Shown piece by piece: positions 18,701 to 27,356 of a stretch of DNA of 64,000 nucleotides. Under the pieces are notes generated by a model, which saw only the letters and a list, made by a program, of their open reading frames with translations, searched no databases and was not told the DNA's origin. Positions within the stretch are counted from its first letter, which is position 1, and the number at the start of each line of letters is the position of its first letter. Origin of the DNA: Veillonella sp. KGMB01456 (lineage in GTDB: Bacteria > Bacillota > Negativicutes > Veillonellales > Veillonellaceae). The stretch covers positions 51,991-115,990 of the forward strand of contig NZ_JALKIG010000004.1 of the NCBI RefSeq assembly GCF_023051165.1, written 5' to 3'. The position numbers and the translations under genes are program-made.

Positions 18701-20071
18701 ATCCGTACCGATACCCTTAACATAAGCTTTACCGTTAACAGTACCGAATAACGGCTGATCCACAGCCTGACCGACTAAGGCCAACGGAATATCGGTACCT
18801 TCCAGTGATGCCTCGTACTCTTGCGTTTTCGTATTAAAAGTACCGCGACCACCGGCCTCACCGCCATTTAAACTAAGTCGAATATCGGATATATCGACAA
18901 TGTCATTCTGATACGCTAAGGTTGCCAAGCCTTTTTCTAAAATATAGCCTTCGTAATTGACATTAGATGCTTCAACCGTAGCATTTACAATCGGTGCCGT
19001 CGCTGTGCCATACACATGAGCAACCGTGCCTATTGAACCGGTAATGCCCTTATCAATCAAAGACTCAATTTGAATATCCTGACCACGCAAAGTAAGGTTA
19101 AAGTTTGGTTCCGCCAAGTCGGTAATGTCAACATTGCCGTGAGCAAAGAATTGCTGATCGTTAATGGCCACACGACCATCCGCAACCATAATATCTGTGC
19201 CGTTAAAGGTAACATGAGCAGCTCCTTGGCGAATTTCATACGGCTTAGGACTTATAGAATCATTCTGATAATCGGCCGCCAAATTATTAATATCCACGGC
19301 CCCTTCAAAATCAAATTGATTGTCATTGCGACTGACGGTTAACGCTATATTCTTAGCAGTACCGCCAATCACTTTGGCATTAATATCGCTCAGAATCAAG
19401 TCATTCACATAATCTAAACGCAAGCTGTCTGCTTTAACAAAAAGGGTAAAGTCAGCAGAATCATCATTAGTATAGGATCCCTTAAGCGTTACAGCCTGCT
19501 TATCCACATTAGCCGACAAAGCGCCGTCCAACTTAGGATAGTCTGCAAACTTAACGGCCCCGTTAATAGCTTCAACCGCTGTGTGGCGACCGTTTAGCCA
19601 ATCAAGACTAGCTATGCCGTCATTGATTATGACATTGCCTCTAAACTGCAGCGGTTCTTCACTGTCACTCTTTTTGATGAGGGACGTAATGTTCCACGAA
19701 CGGTCTGCCTTCTCTACGGCATGCACGGTTGGGTTATTAAGAGTAACCGATTTTATCAGTCGAAGCGGAGCCGACTGACCAAACGGCAATTTTACCGCTT
19801 CCAACATATCCAGCGACACTTCCGTACTCGGCACATCGGCCACTACTTTGCCTTCAGTGTCCTTAATTGACAAGTCGCCAATATGAACGGTACCATCCCA
19901 CCCGATGTTAAAGGATGAATAATCCGCCTGCCCATTAATTGCTGTATTCAATTGTTCTTGTACGATAGGTCCCACTATCTGCTCCCCAACAGGGCGCAAT
20001 AGTTGTGCTCCGCCAAAGGCTACGGCCAACACAACCGCACCGGCAAGCCATTTACGCTGTCCCTTTTTCAT
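15761..20071 (-). CDS. tamB: TamB-like translocation and assembly module / inter-membrane lipid transfer protein
   Basis: AsmA-like repeat protein of 1436 residues. An N-terminal signal anchor (about 5-24) is followed by about 1200 residues of repeated beta-strands forming a hydrophobic groove that spans the periplasm, then the C-terminal DUF490 domain with GGLYDFTLGGGAHIGG, and RQIVSLLTFGY. The last residues (GGQWTTQF) end in an aromatic, like BamA substrates. TamB proteins are linked to OM protein assembly and to bridge-like phospholipid transport. It lies in one unit with mlaF-mlaD-tolC and a sigma gene; no TamA-type partner beyond BamA is seen. Confidence 0.93.
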   Translation of the reverse strand: MKKGQRKWLAGAVVLAVAFGGAQLLRPVGEQIVGPIVQEQLNTAINGQADYSSFNIGWDGTVHIGDLSIKDTEGKVVADVPSTEVSLDMLEAVKLPFGQSAPLRLIKSVTLNNPTVHAVEKADRSWNITSLIKKSDSEEPLQFRGNVIINDGIASLDWLNGRHTAVEAINGAVKFADYPKLDGALSANVDKQAVTLKGSYTNDDSADFTLFVKADSLRLDYVNDLILSDINAKVIGGTAKNIALTVSRNDNQFDFEGAVDINNLAADYQNDSISPKPYEIRQGAAHVTFNGTDIMVADGRVAINDQQFFAHGNVDITDLAEPNFNLTLRGQDIQIESLIDKGITGSIGTVAHVYGTATAPIVNATVEASNVNYEGYILEKGLATLAYQNDIVDISDIRLSLNGGEAGGRGTFNTKTQEYEASLEGTDIPLALVGQAVDQPLFGTVNGKAYVKGIGTDSLPAITATFEGNGIGYDSIATDSLSGQIAGANGNYFINYLNGTIGSGSFSAYGNVSQDALDIAFDAKDVPLNLFSDYAKQELDGKATVTGRVTGPMDNPNVMAIVASDGGHVGRIRFDNAYAEATVSNKLVTVNNGFIQDGHGYYSLNGTIDMGPSKALQLQANANTVRIENIAGMVDPDLQVTGWLDVRTDIGGTLDNPQIRGFVHAWDGSVQGKLYSDVRFGFRYANDFLGVRDLVAQAYGATFYAAGRYQNGGLDFKFFGDTIYLRPWLKDYADVEGYMTLEGTLTGTIDKPIVQGRLGSNDVVVNDMALKNISGNVYADPTVVHLQNVSFEEGEHGKFNIDGGMTLNGEQRLFGYATISNGELVNFMKLAKLDVPESDGHINGRLDLGGTLKNPDLRLIGTIDDIVMGGKPWGTANVDVALQNRKLTIHKGELPIGDGMLAALGTADLDGQSDIQIAANNVAIDSLMPLFKTSVPASGNIHLIANVTGETLNPHVELSTELTNASLNGVQIDRLYAMATMEDKVIHLQQLVGQRGEYKAKLRGDVPLAAFYKSGYLPPGDKSAMDLTFDVNEADLGVLPLLFPAVTEGTGPLKGALHITGTYDQPMVNGTLSVDHGLVHFKDVKKDLSDISAQLIFKGQKAELIGGASMGKGNAGLSGEFSWNGTTLTNYAGVIQMNDLEVEHEFFKGPLNGEVGVMLKDGLPTVVGHLDLENDTMTIPLSLTSEEGGSPIGLDFTVNVGKKVRLYSGGLYDFTLGGGAHIGGTTTDPFIDGEFHVVEGNLKYLNNTFKITEGKTDFIRGSFLPILSVKAESRVRSYRVYLEVNGPVEQMDLKLTSDPHLEQRQIVSLLTFGYSSGNDSSVSSDDVNALFAAGVRSALMGYIEGAFKDTLGLDLINITTGSLDPNEPVNEDTNSYYNIEIGKYLLPDLMVTFSTGINNDTQAYGIMYDINSHYSVNGWMNSNGHSYFGGQWTTQF

Positions 20072-20141
20072 TTAAAACTCCTCGCACAAAACAGTAGCTT
20101 ACAAACAAATTTAATTCACATCACACACTTACAAGGATTTA

Positions 20142-21620
20142 TTATTTATTCGTTTTAGCCGCTTGGTCCGCAACTAAAGTATTCAAAGCCTGAGTCGGAT
20201 TGGCTTCATTAACGAGTGCTGCCGCACCACCGATTGGAGTTTCCAAAGGCACGCCCATAGCGTTTTCCAAAGTAGCAACAGCAATATTGTAGTTAAATAA
20301 AGCATCTACATAATTGTTACGAGCTGTTTCCAATTCTGTTTCCGCATCAAGTACATCAAGGTTGGTACCAACGCCGGCACGATAACGCAAGGAGGCAATA
20401 CGGAAGTTTTCCTGACCTTGTTCTACGGCCACACGCGTGCTGTCGATTGTCTGTTCAGCGGATTTCATATTTAAATAAGCCTTACGAACAGCCAAATTAA
20501 TGCTGTCCATAACCTGGTAATTAGCTTCTTTATAGCGTTCTAAATTAGCTTCCTGCACTTTAATACTTTCGCTGGTAGCACCGCCATCCCAGAGGCTCCA
20601 AGATACAGCAGCACCGATAGACCAATTATCATTGGACGTACCGCCCCAGTCATCACCGCTCCAAGCCTGCGAAGCAGTAGCACTCAAAGTCGGTAAATAA
20701 CCGGATTTAGCTGATTTAATCGCTTCTTCTGCCGCTTTTACCGCCATGGTGCTCTGAACGAGTTCCGCACGATGCAAGAGTGCATACGCCTGGGCATCGG
20801 CCAAAGTTACGGGATACGGTGTATAACCGAGTGAATTATCCGCCGTTTCTACGCTCGTATTAACCGGTAAGCCGATAGAGTTATTAAGGGTTGCTTCCGC
20901 CAAATTAGCCGCATTTTGTGCTTCTACCAGGGAAGTCTGAGCATTGGCCAATGATGTTTTGGATGCCAATACATCGGATTTGGCCACGATACCTACATTA
21001 TATTGCTGATTTACATTTGTTAAATGACCTTCATAATCGCGAACCGATTGTTGGGCAATATCCACCTTATTGCGGGCCTGAATCAAAGAATAATAATTGC
21101 TGGCTGCGTTCAATTTGGCTGTTTGACGAGCGGCTTCCAAGGCTGCATTATAACCTTCACGGGAATAACGAGCCGATTCAATAGCCGCTTCCGCTTTACC
21201 GCCTGTATAAATAGGTACGGCTAAACGGAATGTATTGCTGGCAGAATCAGCAATAGCGGTACCACCTGTCTGAGTCGTGCTGCTACCGCGACCGCCACTA
21301 TAGGCATAACTTACGGTTGGGTTTTTAGCCGCTGCCGCTACGCTTACCTGAGCACGAGCTGCTTCATACTGCCATTCGGATTGTCTTACATCACGGTTAT
21401 TAGCCAAAGCCAATTCCACCGTATGAGGTAATGTTAAGGACACTTTGTCGCCTACCACTTCGTCTTTAACGATTCTATCTGCCAAAGTTTGCTGTGTAAT
21501 CACTAATGCTGCCTGCTGATATTTGGCAATTTTAGCATCATCATTAGAACCGGCGGCCAATACGCCGGTTGCTGTCAAAGACATTGCAATGGCTAAAGAA
21601 AGAGCTTTTTTATTTAACAT
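20142..21620 (-). CDS. tolC: TolC-family outer membrane efflux protein
   Basis: OM channel forming a trimeric barrel and periplasmic alpha-tunnel. It has 492 residues: a signal peptide (about 1-22, ending LAAG), then two structural repeats of the outer membrane efflux protein family, with long helices and the strand motif TVSYAYSGG in the first repeat and the conserved FRIASLRYRAGVGTNLDVLD in the second. I chose ATG 21620 because the upstream TTG lies inside the GGGAGG ribosome site. Located between mlaD and tamB with no pump genes beside it, so its partner is unknown. Confidence 0.93.
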   Translation of the reverse strand: MLNKKALSLAIAMSLTATGVLAAGSNDDAKIAKYQQAALVITQQTLADRIVKDEVVGDKVSLTLPHTVELALANNRDVRQSEWQYEAARAQVSVAAAAKNPTVSYAYSGGRGSSTTQTGGTAIADSASNTFRLAVPIYTGGKAEAAIESARYSREGYNAALEAARQTAKLNAASNYYSLIQARNKVDIAQQSVRDYEGHLTNVNQQYNVGIVAKSDVLASKTSLANAQTSLVEAQNAANLAEATLNNSIGLPVNTSVETADNSLGYTPYPVTLADAQAYALLHRAELVQSTMAVKAAEEAIKSAKSGYLPTLSATASQAWSGDDWGGTSNDNWSIGAAVSWSLWDGGATSESIKVQEANLERYKEANYQVMDSINLAVRKAYLNMKSAEQTIDSTRVAVEQGQENFRIASLRYRAGVGTNLDVLDAETELETARNNYVDALFNYNIAVATLENAMGVPLETPIGGAAALVNEANPTQALNTLVADQAAKTNK

Positions 21621-21637
21621 GGTATTACCTCCCAAAA

Positions 21638-22942
21638 TTAAAAGACATATCGAATGCCGTAGAAATTACCACCATTTTCTTCACTAAACGGACGAATGAA
21701 TTGAGCGATGGCATATACATCATCAAACAATCTCACTTCACTGCGAATCCGATAGCGCACATCATTTAAATCCATAACGGCCGCGGATATTGTAAACGGA
21801 CCGCCCATGCCGTAATCGACACCGACACCTACGTCGCCGTCAAATATACCACCGCGAACCGAGAATTGATCCGCCACATATTTACCATACGTAAGTTCCA
21901 AGCGGCTGCCATCACCAATATTATTCGCTCCCAAGGTGAATAAATTTTGACCGAATTGCAAACGAAAATCCGCATTCGGATTATATTTATTCTTCGTTGT
22001 ATTATATAAGAGCTCCATATTGGCGCTTGCCTTAAAAGGGTACTTTTTTCCGGATTCACGACTATCTACGTCGCCACCGGTGAGACGATTTAACTTAGTA
22101 GTCAACTGCGCCGTATTATGCAAAGTTTCCTTAATATCCTGACTGCTCTGCGGGTCCGTTACGATGCCCTGCATAGAAGCGGCCATGGAATTCAAGCTGT
22201 CAGTTGTTGTTTTCAAATTATCTAAAATAGTACGCATATCGCGAGAGGCCTGGCCGTCGCCATCCAAATTTTGTAAGGATGTATCAAGCTGACCCGTAAT
22301 CGCCGTCATATTACGTGTAATATCAGTCATGTTGGCTGTAATTTCATTAATGTTACCCTGATTATCCAGAGCCATTTGATTAAAACGAGCCGTAAGTTCC
22401 GCCGTATTATTGGCGATGATTTCCGTAGAGCGAAGGGCATTGCGAAGTGATGTCTGGGTCTGCGCATCGCCGATAATATTGTTAATGGAGCCCAAGGTTT
22501 TATTGGCTTCTTCCATCAATATGGTAGCTTGCTGCATAGTTTTATCAATATCGCTATGACCGTCACCGCGAATCATGTCACCGTCTTTTAAAAAGACTTG
22601 GGATCGTCCCGGCGTAATTTGAATGAATTTATCGCCCAAAATACCATCATTGGCCAAGGCAAACTCGGAGTCAATCGGGATTTCCGTATCTTTATCAATA
22701 TCCATGGTAAGCGTTACCCCTTTGGCGGTAACTTCCATAGAACTCACCCGGCCCACCGTAACGCCGGAATATTTAACCTGGTTACCGGTCTTAAGGCCCG
22801 TAACCGACTGAAAATCGCCGGTAATATGCATCCGCGGCGGTTCAAATAATTCCAAACGACCGACAAAAATGATCGCCGCCGCAAATAAGCAAAGGCCGAT
22901 AATGGTAAACAAGCCCACCTTAGCCTCTGTATTAAACTTCAT
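21638..22942 (-). CDS. mlaD: MlaD/MCE-domain phospholipid transporter with C-terminal beta-barrel
   Basis: Substrate-binding component of the MlaEFD phospholipid transporter; 434 residues, far longer than Proteobacterial MlaD (about 180). Order: transmembrane anchor (about 9-27), MCE domain (about 37-115, GLKTGNQVKYSGVTVGRV), a long amphipathic helix rich in Asn and Thr (about 130-285), then amphipathic strands (about 305-434) ending RYVF, as expected for an OM barrel. One chain could therefore span from inner to outer membrane. ATG 22942 overlaps the end of mlaF by 11 bp, and GGGGGAG precedes it. A bridge of this kind has been described in Veillonella parvula. Confidence 0.93.
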   Translation of the reverse strand: MKFNTEAKVGLFTIIGLCLFAAAIIFVGRLELFEPPRMHITGDFQSVTGLKTGNQVKYSGVTVGRVSSMEVTAKGVTLTMDIDKDTEIPIDSEFALANDGILGDKFIQITPGRSQVFLKDGDMIRGDGHSDIDKTMQQATILMEEANKTLGSINNIIGDAQTQTSLRNALRSTEIIANNTAELTARFNQMALDNQGNINEITANMTDITRNMTAITGQLDTSLQNLDGDGQASRDMRTILDNLKTTTDSLNSMAASMQGIVTDPQSSQDIKETLHNTAQLTTKLNRLTGGDVDSRESGKKYPFKASANMELLYNTTKNKYNPNADFRLQFGQNLFTLGANNIGDGSRLELTYGKYVADQFSVRGGIFDGDVGVGVDYGMGGPFTISAAVMDLNDVRYRIRSEVRLFDDVYAIAQFIRPFSEENGGNFYGIRYVF

Positions 22943-23699
22943 CTGTTTTCTCCCCCTCACCGGCGTCTTCCATAATATCGCCGCCATGTATAAACTGCTG
23001 AACCAACTTGTTTTTAGATTTCCTAAATTCAGTCGGACTCGAAACTTCTATAAACTTGCCCTTATCCAATAAGGCAATGCGATTGGCCACATAAAAAGCC
23101 GATTGCATATCATGAGTTACTACAATCGAAGTGCAGTGAAGATGCTTTTGCATGCTCCGAATAAGTTTACTGATTGTCCCCGATGTTATAGGATCAAGTC
23201 CCGACGTCGGTTCATCATATAAAATAATGCGAGGATTTAAAGCAATGGCCCGGGCCAAACTGATACGTTTCTTCATGCCCCCGGACAATTCATTCGGCAT
23301 GTAGTCGCCCGTATTAGGCAGCTCCACCAAATCCAATTTTTCCTGCACAATTTCCTTAATTTGAGTATTGGTTAATTCCGTATGCTGTCTTAGCCCGAAA
23401 GCTACATTTTCAGCCACTGTCATGGAGTCGAAAAGCGCCGAGTATTGGAACACCATACCCATTTTTTCACGAACTTTGTTAAATTCGTCTTCGCTTAAGC
23501 CGACTACATCGACGCCGTCCACCAGAATACGTCCGCTGTTCGGTCGTTGCAAGCCGATTATGAGACGCAGAATCGTACTTTTACCGGCGCCACTGCCGCC
23601 CAGAACAACCAAGGTTTCCCCATCTTCTATTGTCAAATCTACATGGTCGAGGATAACTCTATCGCCATAGGCAACGACCACATCCTGTAATTCAATCAT
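22932..23699 (-). CDS. mlaF: MlaF, ATPase of the phospholipid ABC transporter
   Basis: Cytoplasmic ABC ATPase that powers MlaE/MlaD; 255 residues. Walker A is GGSGAGKST (about 34-42), the signature is LSGGMKKR, and Walker B is IILYDEPTSGLDP, with the switch His in VVTHDM. The C-terminal extension (GDIMEDAGEGEKTDEV) is acidic and slightly longer than the core fold. It shares 11 bp with mlaD, so translation is coupled. It is separated from mlaE by 180 bp containing a separate candidate promoter. Confidence 0.94.
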   Translation of the reverse strand: MIELQDVVVAYGDRVILDHVDLTIEDGETLVVLGGSGAGKSTILRLIIGLQRPNSGRILVDGVDVVGLSEDEFNKVREKMGMVFQYSALFDSMTVAENVAFGLRQHTELTNTQIKEIVQEKLDLVELPNTGDYMPNELSGGMKKRISLARAIALNPRIILYDEPTSGLDPITSGTISKLIRSMQKHLHCTSIVVTHDMQSAFYVANRIALLDKGKFIEVSSPTEFRKSKNKLVQQFIHGGDIMEDAGEGEKTDEV

Positions 23700-23767
23700 G
23701 AATCTCCGGCCTCAATTAATCTCAAACTATAAGCCCAATTTTAAGCGAACCTACAGTTACTACTATA

Positions 23768-23795
23768 ATTATAAAATATCTGTTTCAAAATTCAA
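23768..23795 (-). promoter_or_regulatory. Candidate promoter for mlaF-mlaD-tolC-tamB
   Basis: The minus strand shows TTGAAT, a 16-bp spacer and TATAAT in the 180-bp gap between mlaE and mlaF. It would let the downstream genes be expressed independently of mlaE. Confidence 0.5.
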
Positions 23796-23879
23796 TGATA
23801 AAACGCCCGCCTTTTAGGTAGCGTAGCAATATTTTTCATGAAAATAATACTAAAATCAACCGGCGTATCAAAATAATAA

Positions 23880-24641
23880 CTAGAATAACGCCATGGATAA
23901 GAAATAATTTAATACGAATACTAAAATAATACTGGTTACCACGGAGCTGGTAGTTGCATTACCTACCGCTTCGGCCCCCATTTTAGTATACATGCCCTTG
24001 TATGAACCAACAAGAGCAATTACGGCGCCAAACACACTGGCTTTGATTAAACCGTAAGTTAAATCACTGGTAACGGCAAAAAGTTGAATGGAATCGGTAT
24101 AGGTCATGCCCGCCATACCTTTAAACAGCGTCGCTACCACGTAGCCGCCGCCGATACCGATAATAACACCGTAAAACGCCAGAATCGGCACCATAATCAT
24201 GCACGCAATCACACGAGGCACCACGAGGTAGCCGATAGGATTAACGGCCATTACTTTGAGGGCATCGATTTGCTCGGTTACCTTCATGGTACCAATCTCA
24301 GCCGTAATCGCTGCACCGACGCGCCCCGATAACACGACGCCTACCAGTACCGGTCCCAATTCACGCCCCATGGCAATGGCCATGATGCCGCCAACCGTAC
24401 CTTGTGCACCGTAACGAATCAAAATATCGGCAATTTGCAAGGTCATTACAGCCCCGGCAAACAATAAAGTTAAACTGATAATCGGCAACGAATCTACGCC
24501 CAAATGAGCCATTTGAAATATAACATGGCGCCAATTGGCCTTTGATAATTGTTTAATGGTTTGCCCGATTAATATTACAGCTTCACCGCAACGTGCCAAC
24601 CAACGTATCACTTCACGGCCAAGCGCTTCTAACCACTGCAA
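23880..24641 (-). CDS. mlaE: MlaE, permease of the phospholipid ABC transporter
   Basis: Integral inner-membrane permease of the MlaEFD complex; 253 residues from TTG 24641 (AGGAGGAG 5 nt upstream). An ATG 14 codons further up has no ribosome site. It shows about five or six hydrophobic segments, the family's interface helix near the N-terminus, and the conserved block AIAMGRELGPVLVGVVLSGR followed by AAITAEIGTMKVTEQIDAL. No MlaA, MlaB or MlaC gene is in the window, so this is a reduced system made of E, F and a barrel-bearing D. Confidence 0.93.
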   Translation of the reverse strand: MQWLEALGREVIRWLARCGEAVILIGQTIKQLSKANWRHVIFQMAHLGVDSLPIISLTLLFAGAVMTLQIADILIRYGAQGTVGGIMAIAMGRELGPVLVGVVLSGRVGAAITAEIGTMKVTEQIDALKVMAVNPIGYLVVPRVIACMIMVPILAFYGVIIGIGGGYVVATLFKGMAGMTYTDSIQLFAVTSDLTYGLIKASVFGAVIALVGSYKGMYTKMGAEAVGNATTSSVVTSIILVFVLNYFLSMALF

Positions 24642-24717
24642 AAGTTCTCCTCCTCTTACATCACATCTATTGAAGCTCATCATATCTGCTTATAATTGAG
24701 TATGATTACTACCCCTC

Positions 24718-24747
24718 ATTTTATCACAAAACTTTAGCCATTGTCAT
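24718..24747 (-). promoter_or_regulatory. Promoter upstream of mlaE
   Basis: The minus strand reads ATGACA, an 18-bp spacer, then TAAAAT, with a TGn extension in front of the -10. The predicted start site lies about 70 nt before the TTG start of mlaE, and the promoter sits downstream of the S55-protease terminator. Confidence 0.5.
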
Positions 24748-24830
24748 CAGTACCAACGATGAATATATCTAAATTTTACAATCTTTTTGAAAAAAGTTGT
24801 ATTTTCCCTTAAACTATGGTCCGGCAATGT

Positions 24831-24861
24831 AAAAAGGCGATGAACACCACTGTCCATCGCC
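24831..24861 (-). terminator. Rho-independent terminator after the S55 protease gene
   Basis: On the minus strand GGCGATG-12 nt-CATCGCC is followed directly by TTTTT, starting 26 bp beyond the protease stop codon. It separates the protease gene from the mla unit. Confidence 0.85.
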
Positions 24862-24887
24862 TTCATTGCGTACTATTCAGTTTAATC

Positions 24888-26876
24888 TTATTGACTTACA
24901 GTTTCAGTAGATTCATTCGATTCACCATCAGGTGTATTCGTTGAAGCATCCGGTGCTTTTTTTACCGTATTAACATCCGCTTCGTTTTGAGCCGTTTTAG
25001 TCGAAGACTCATCAGCCTTTTTAGCCGCTTCCTTCAACTTTTTCGCGTTTTCACGAGCAAGTCGAGCCTTTTCTTTATCACGATCAGCCGGCGACATAAC
25101 TTTCAATACGAATTGACCGTCACCGCGGATAACATATTCCGTATCGATTTTAGCCTTATACGGTTCTTTGTCATCTTTATCGTCAATGCCCGGAATGTTT
25201 TCCTTCGCTTTGCCTTTCGGTACAGCGCCCGGAATTTTAGTCTCATCGGCTACATCAATTTTAGCGCCTTTCGTATCGGCTTTTTCACCGTCTTCTACCA
25301 TGCTGACGCCATCTTCCAAGATTTCGACCACAATCTGATTATTCGTATCCGTATTGCGCAGTTCTTTGTAAAACTCGTCAAAATCTTTATACGTTTTCAA
25401 ACGACGAATAATTTCATCGGTTAAATTGTACTTTTGTTTTTCCAAAAGATATGGCAATGGTACCACGCCGCCACCGCGAACTTCCAAAGTTACTTCGCCA
25501 TACGGCTGATCCTTCGGCACGGTGAAGAAGATTTCCTTCGTTACCGGTTCTTCACGGAACGGTTGTAATTTCACATTAATTACCACCGTATCCCCCGGCG
25601 ATGCTACAGCCGGTGATAACGTGGCATCACCGATTACGGCGGTTTTCTTTTCCTTCGTTAAGGATGCATCCACCTGAATCCCCGCAATTTCATAATTGAT
25701 AAAACGGTTATTCATGAGCACGTCGATAATATTGTAAAATTCATCAACACTCTTGATGCCGATGGAATCATTGGAATAAAACATATTTGTCCGTTCCAAC
25801 GGCGGGATATTAATTTCACGCGGTTGGATTTTAAGGGTTAAGGTGGAAGTACCTTCGCCATTGCGGTCCAATGTTTTACTGATAAAATTATAAACCGCCG
25901 TCGTGCTTAACGTCGGTGTCAATTCATCGGCTTCCACTACTTTAACGCCCGCTTCGCGAGTCCGGTTCATATCGAGATCGCGCACAGTAATCGCCATAGG
26001 AATACCGCTCGTAATCTTGCCCGATGTACCGGCAATACCGGCACCGCGGTCTTCCGTTACAGTCCCTACTTCAGCGCCCATGGAACCGAGCTTAAAGCCG
26101 GAATCCAAGCTTTTTACAACCGTAAAAATAGACGCATTATGCATGAAGTAGCCTACGGAGCCGCGTTTTAAAAACGGATGACCGAATGCTACAACTTTAT
26201 CCTGATCTACATAGGTTACCGTACCGATTGCGCCCAGTTTCAAATCACCGTCAACGAGCAAAGCCGCTACGGAACCGCCCGCTTTAAGCGGTTTAGCCAT
26301 ATCATCACCGTCGGCCGCTGCCGTATCATAAGTGCTGTACTCATATTCCGGCAACTTTTCCTTCATAAACTTAAGAGCCGACGGATCGAAACCATAGGCC
26401 ATAAGCGGTGTACCAAGGGGAATCAACTGGCTGTCGCGCCAAGGATTGGCTAAGTTTTTTTCATAGGGAATATTCCAAAGCTTAACCATATCTTCGATTG
26501 GCGTAATCATACCGATAGTGCCATCCGCAAAGCCCCAACCGTAGGCAACGGCTCCTACCAGCTTGCCATCAATATACGCGGGACTGCCACTCATACCGTG
26601 CACGATGCCGCCCGTTTCATCAATAACGGGGCCGGAAAATTTAGCTAAAATTAAATCGCCCGACGGGCCACGGTCTTTCATGACGCCTAAAACTTTCATA
26701 TTAAAACTGGAGATATCATCTCCCGTTACTACTGTATCAACGTGTCCTTCCATGCCTGTACGCACATCGGTTACGGGCAGAAAGTCAACTGCCTGTGCCG
26801 AAGCGGCTACAGTGCAACAAAAGAAAAGCGCCAGTACACCTTTCATATACCGGCGTGATGAACGAAATGGCTTCAT
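24888..26876 (-). CDS. SpoIVB-like peptidase S55 domain protein, exported
   Basis: Predicted secreted serine protease of 662 residues. A signal peptide (about 11-29) is followed by an S55 domain (about 30-330) with the catalytic-type motif GMSGSP at about 94-99 inside GIVHGMSGSPAYIDGK. After it come a beta-rich region (about 330-500) and a C-terminal highly charged Lys/Glu/Asp/Thr tail (about 530-662), probably unstructured or wall-associated. S55 is best known from SpoIVB, a sporulation signalling protease, so its place in an envelope cluster suggests reuse. I see no obvious PDZ core. ATG 26876 has AGAGGAG upstream. Confidence 0.87.
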   Translation of the reverse strand: MKPFRSSRRYMKGVLALFFCCTVAASAQAVDFLPVTDVRTGMEGHVDTVVTGDDISSFNMKVLGVMKDRGPSGDLILAKFSGPVIDETGGIVHGMSGSPAYIDGKLVGAVAYGWGFADGTIGMITPIEDMVKLWNIPYEKNLANPWRDSQLIPLGTPLMAYGFDPSALKFMKEKLPEYEYSTYDTAAADGDDMAKPLKAGGSVAALLVDGDLKLGAIGTVTYVDQDKVVAFGHPFLKRGSVGYFMHNASIFTVVKSLDSGFKLGSMGAEVGTVTEDRGAGIAGTSGKITSGIPMAITVRDLDMNRTREAGVKVVEADELTPTLSTTAVYNFISKTLDRNGEGTSTLTLKIQPREINIPPLERTNMFYSNDSIGIKSVDEFYNIIDVLMNNRFINYEIAGIQVDASLTKEKKTAVIGDATLSPAVASPGDTVVINVKLQPFREEPVTKEIFFTVPKDQPYGEVTLEVRGGGVVPLPYLLEKQKYNLTDEIIRRLKTYKDFDEFYKELRNTDTNNQIVVEILEDGVSMVEDGEKADTKGAKIDVADETKIPGAVPKGKAKENIPGIDDKDDKEPYKAKIDTEYVIRGDGQFVLKVMSPADRDKEKARLARENAKKLKEAAKKADESSTKTAQNEADVNTVKKAPDASTNTPDGESNESTETVSQ

Positions 26877-26943
26877 TCATAGCTCCTCTCTAAAACTATA
26901 TGTCAACTGTTTTAACTGAATACTTCAGCGGAATTGCTTTGGT

Positions 26944-27246
26944 TTATTTACCGTCAACCACAGCTACAACTTGTGCGCGGTTTACTTGGTCGCCGTTTTT
27001 AACCGTTACATTCGTTACTACACCGTTAACAGTGGAACGAGCTGCCGGCATTGGGCCTGTTAAGGATTGTACTGTTACCAATACGTCCCCTTCTTTAACA
27101 ACTGTACCTACCGGTACAACCGATACAACCTGACCGGTTAATACGGATTCCTGGTTGACATTGGCTGCGGAGGCCGTGAAAACAAAGCCGGTCGCCAGGC
27201 TAACGCCAACGGCAGCCATTACTAAAAATTTCATATATTTTTTCAT
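26944..27246 (-). CDS. Small secreted biotinyl/lipoyl-like domain protein
   Basis: A protein of 100 residues with a signal peptide (about 1-28, ending ASA) followed by a single barrel-sandwich domain (about 32-100) as in biotinyl carriers and HlyD-type adaptors: VVPVGTVVKEGDVLVTV and NGDQVNRAQVVAVVDGK. The hairpin that normally holds the modified Lys (MKM) reads GPMPAARS, without a lysine, so it is probably not biotinylated or lipoylated. The role is unknown; a periplasmic structural or adaptor function is a guess. Strong AAAGGAGG site before ATG 27246. Confidence 0.75.
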   Translation of the reverse strand: MKKYMKFLVMAAVGVSLATGFVFTASAANVNQESVLTGQVVSVVPVGTVVKEGDVLVTVQSLTGPMPAARSTVNGVVTNVTVKNGDQVNRAQVVAVVDGK

Positions 27247-27356
27247 ACGTAAATCCTCCTTTGACTAACGTCTACATATATTATATCACAGATAAGCAAA
27301 TTTATTACTAAATCCGCCTTTAATCATTAAAAGTTCACATCAGAGGCAACGAGCCA

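Noticed and set aside
15761..20071. Several open frames on the plus strand opposite tamB and other long genes
   Set aside because: They lack ribosome sites, have no recognisable domains, and are antisense to well-supported genes; codon content matches shadow frames.
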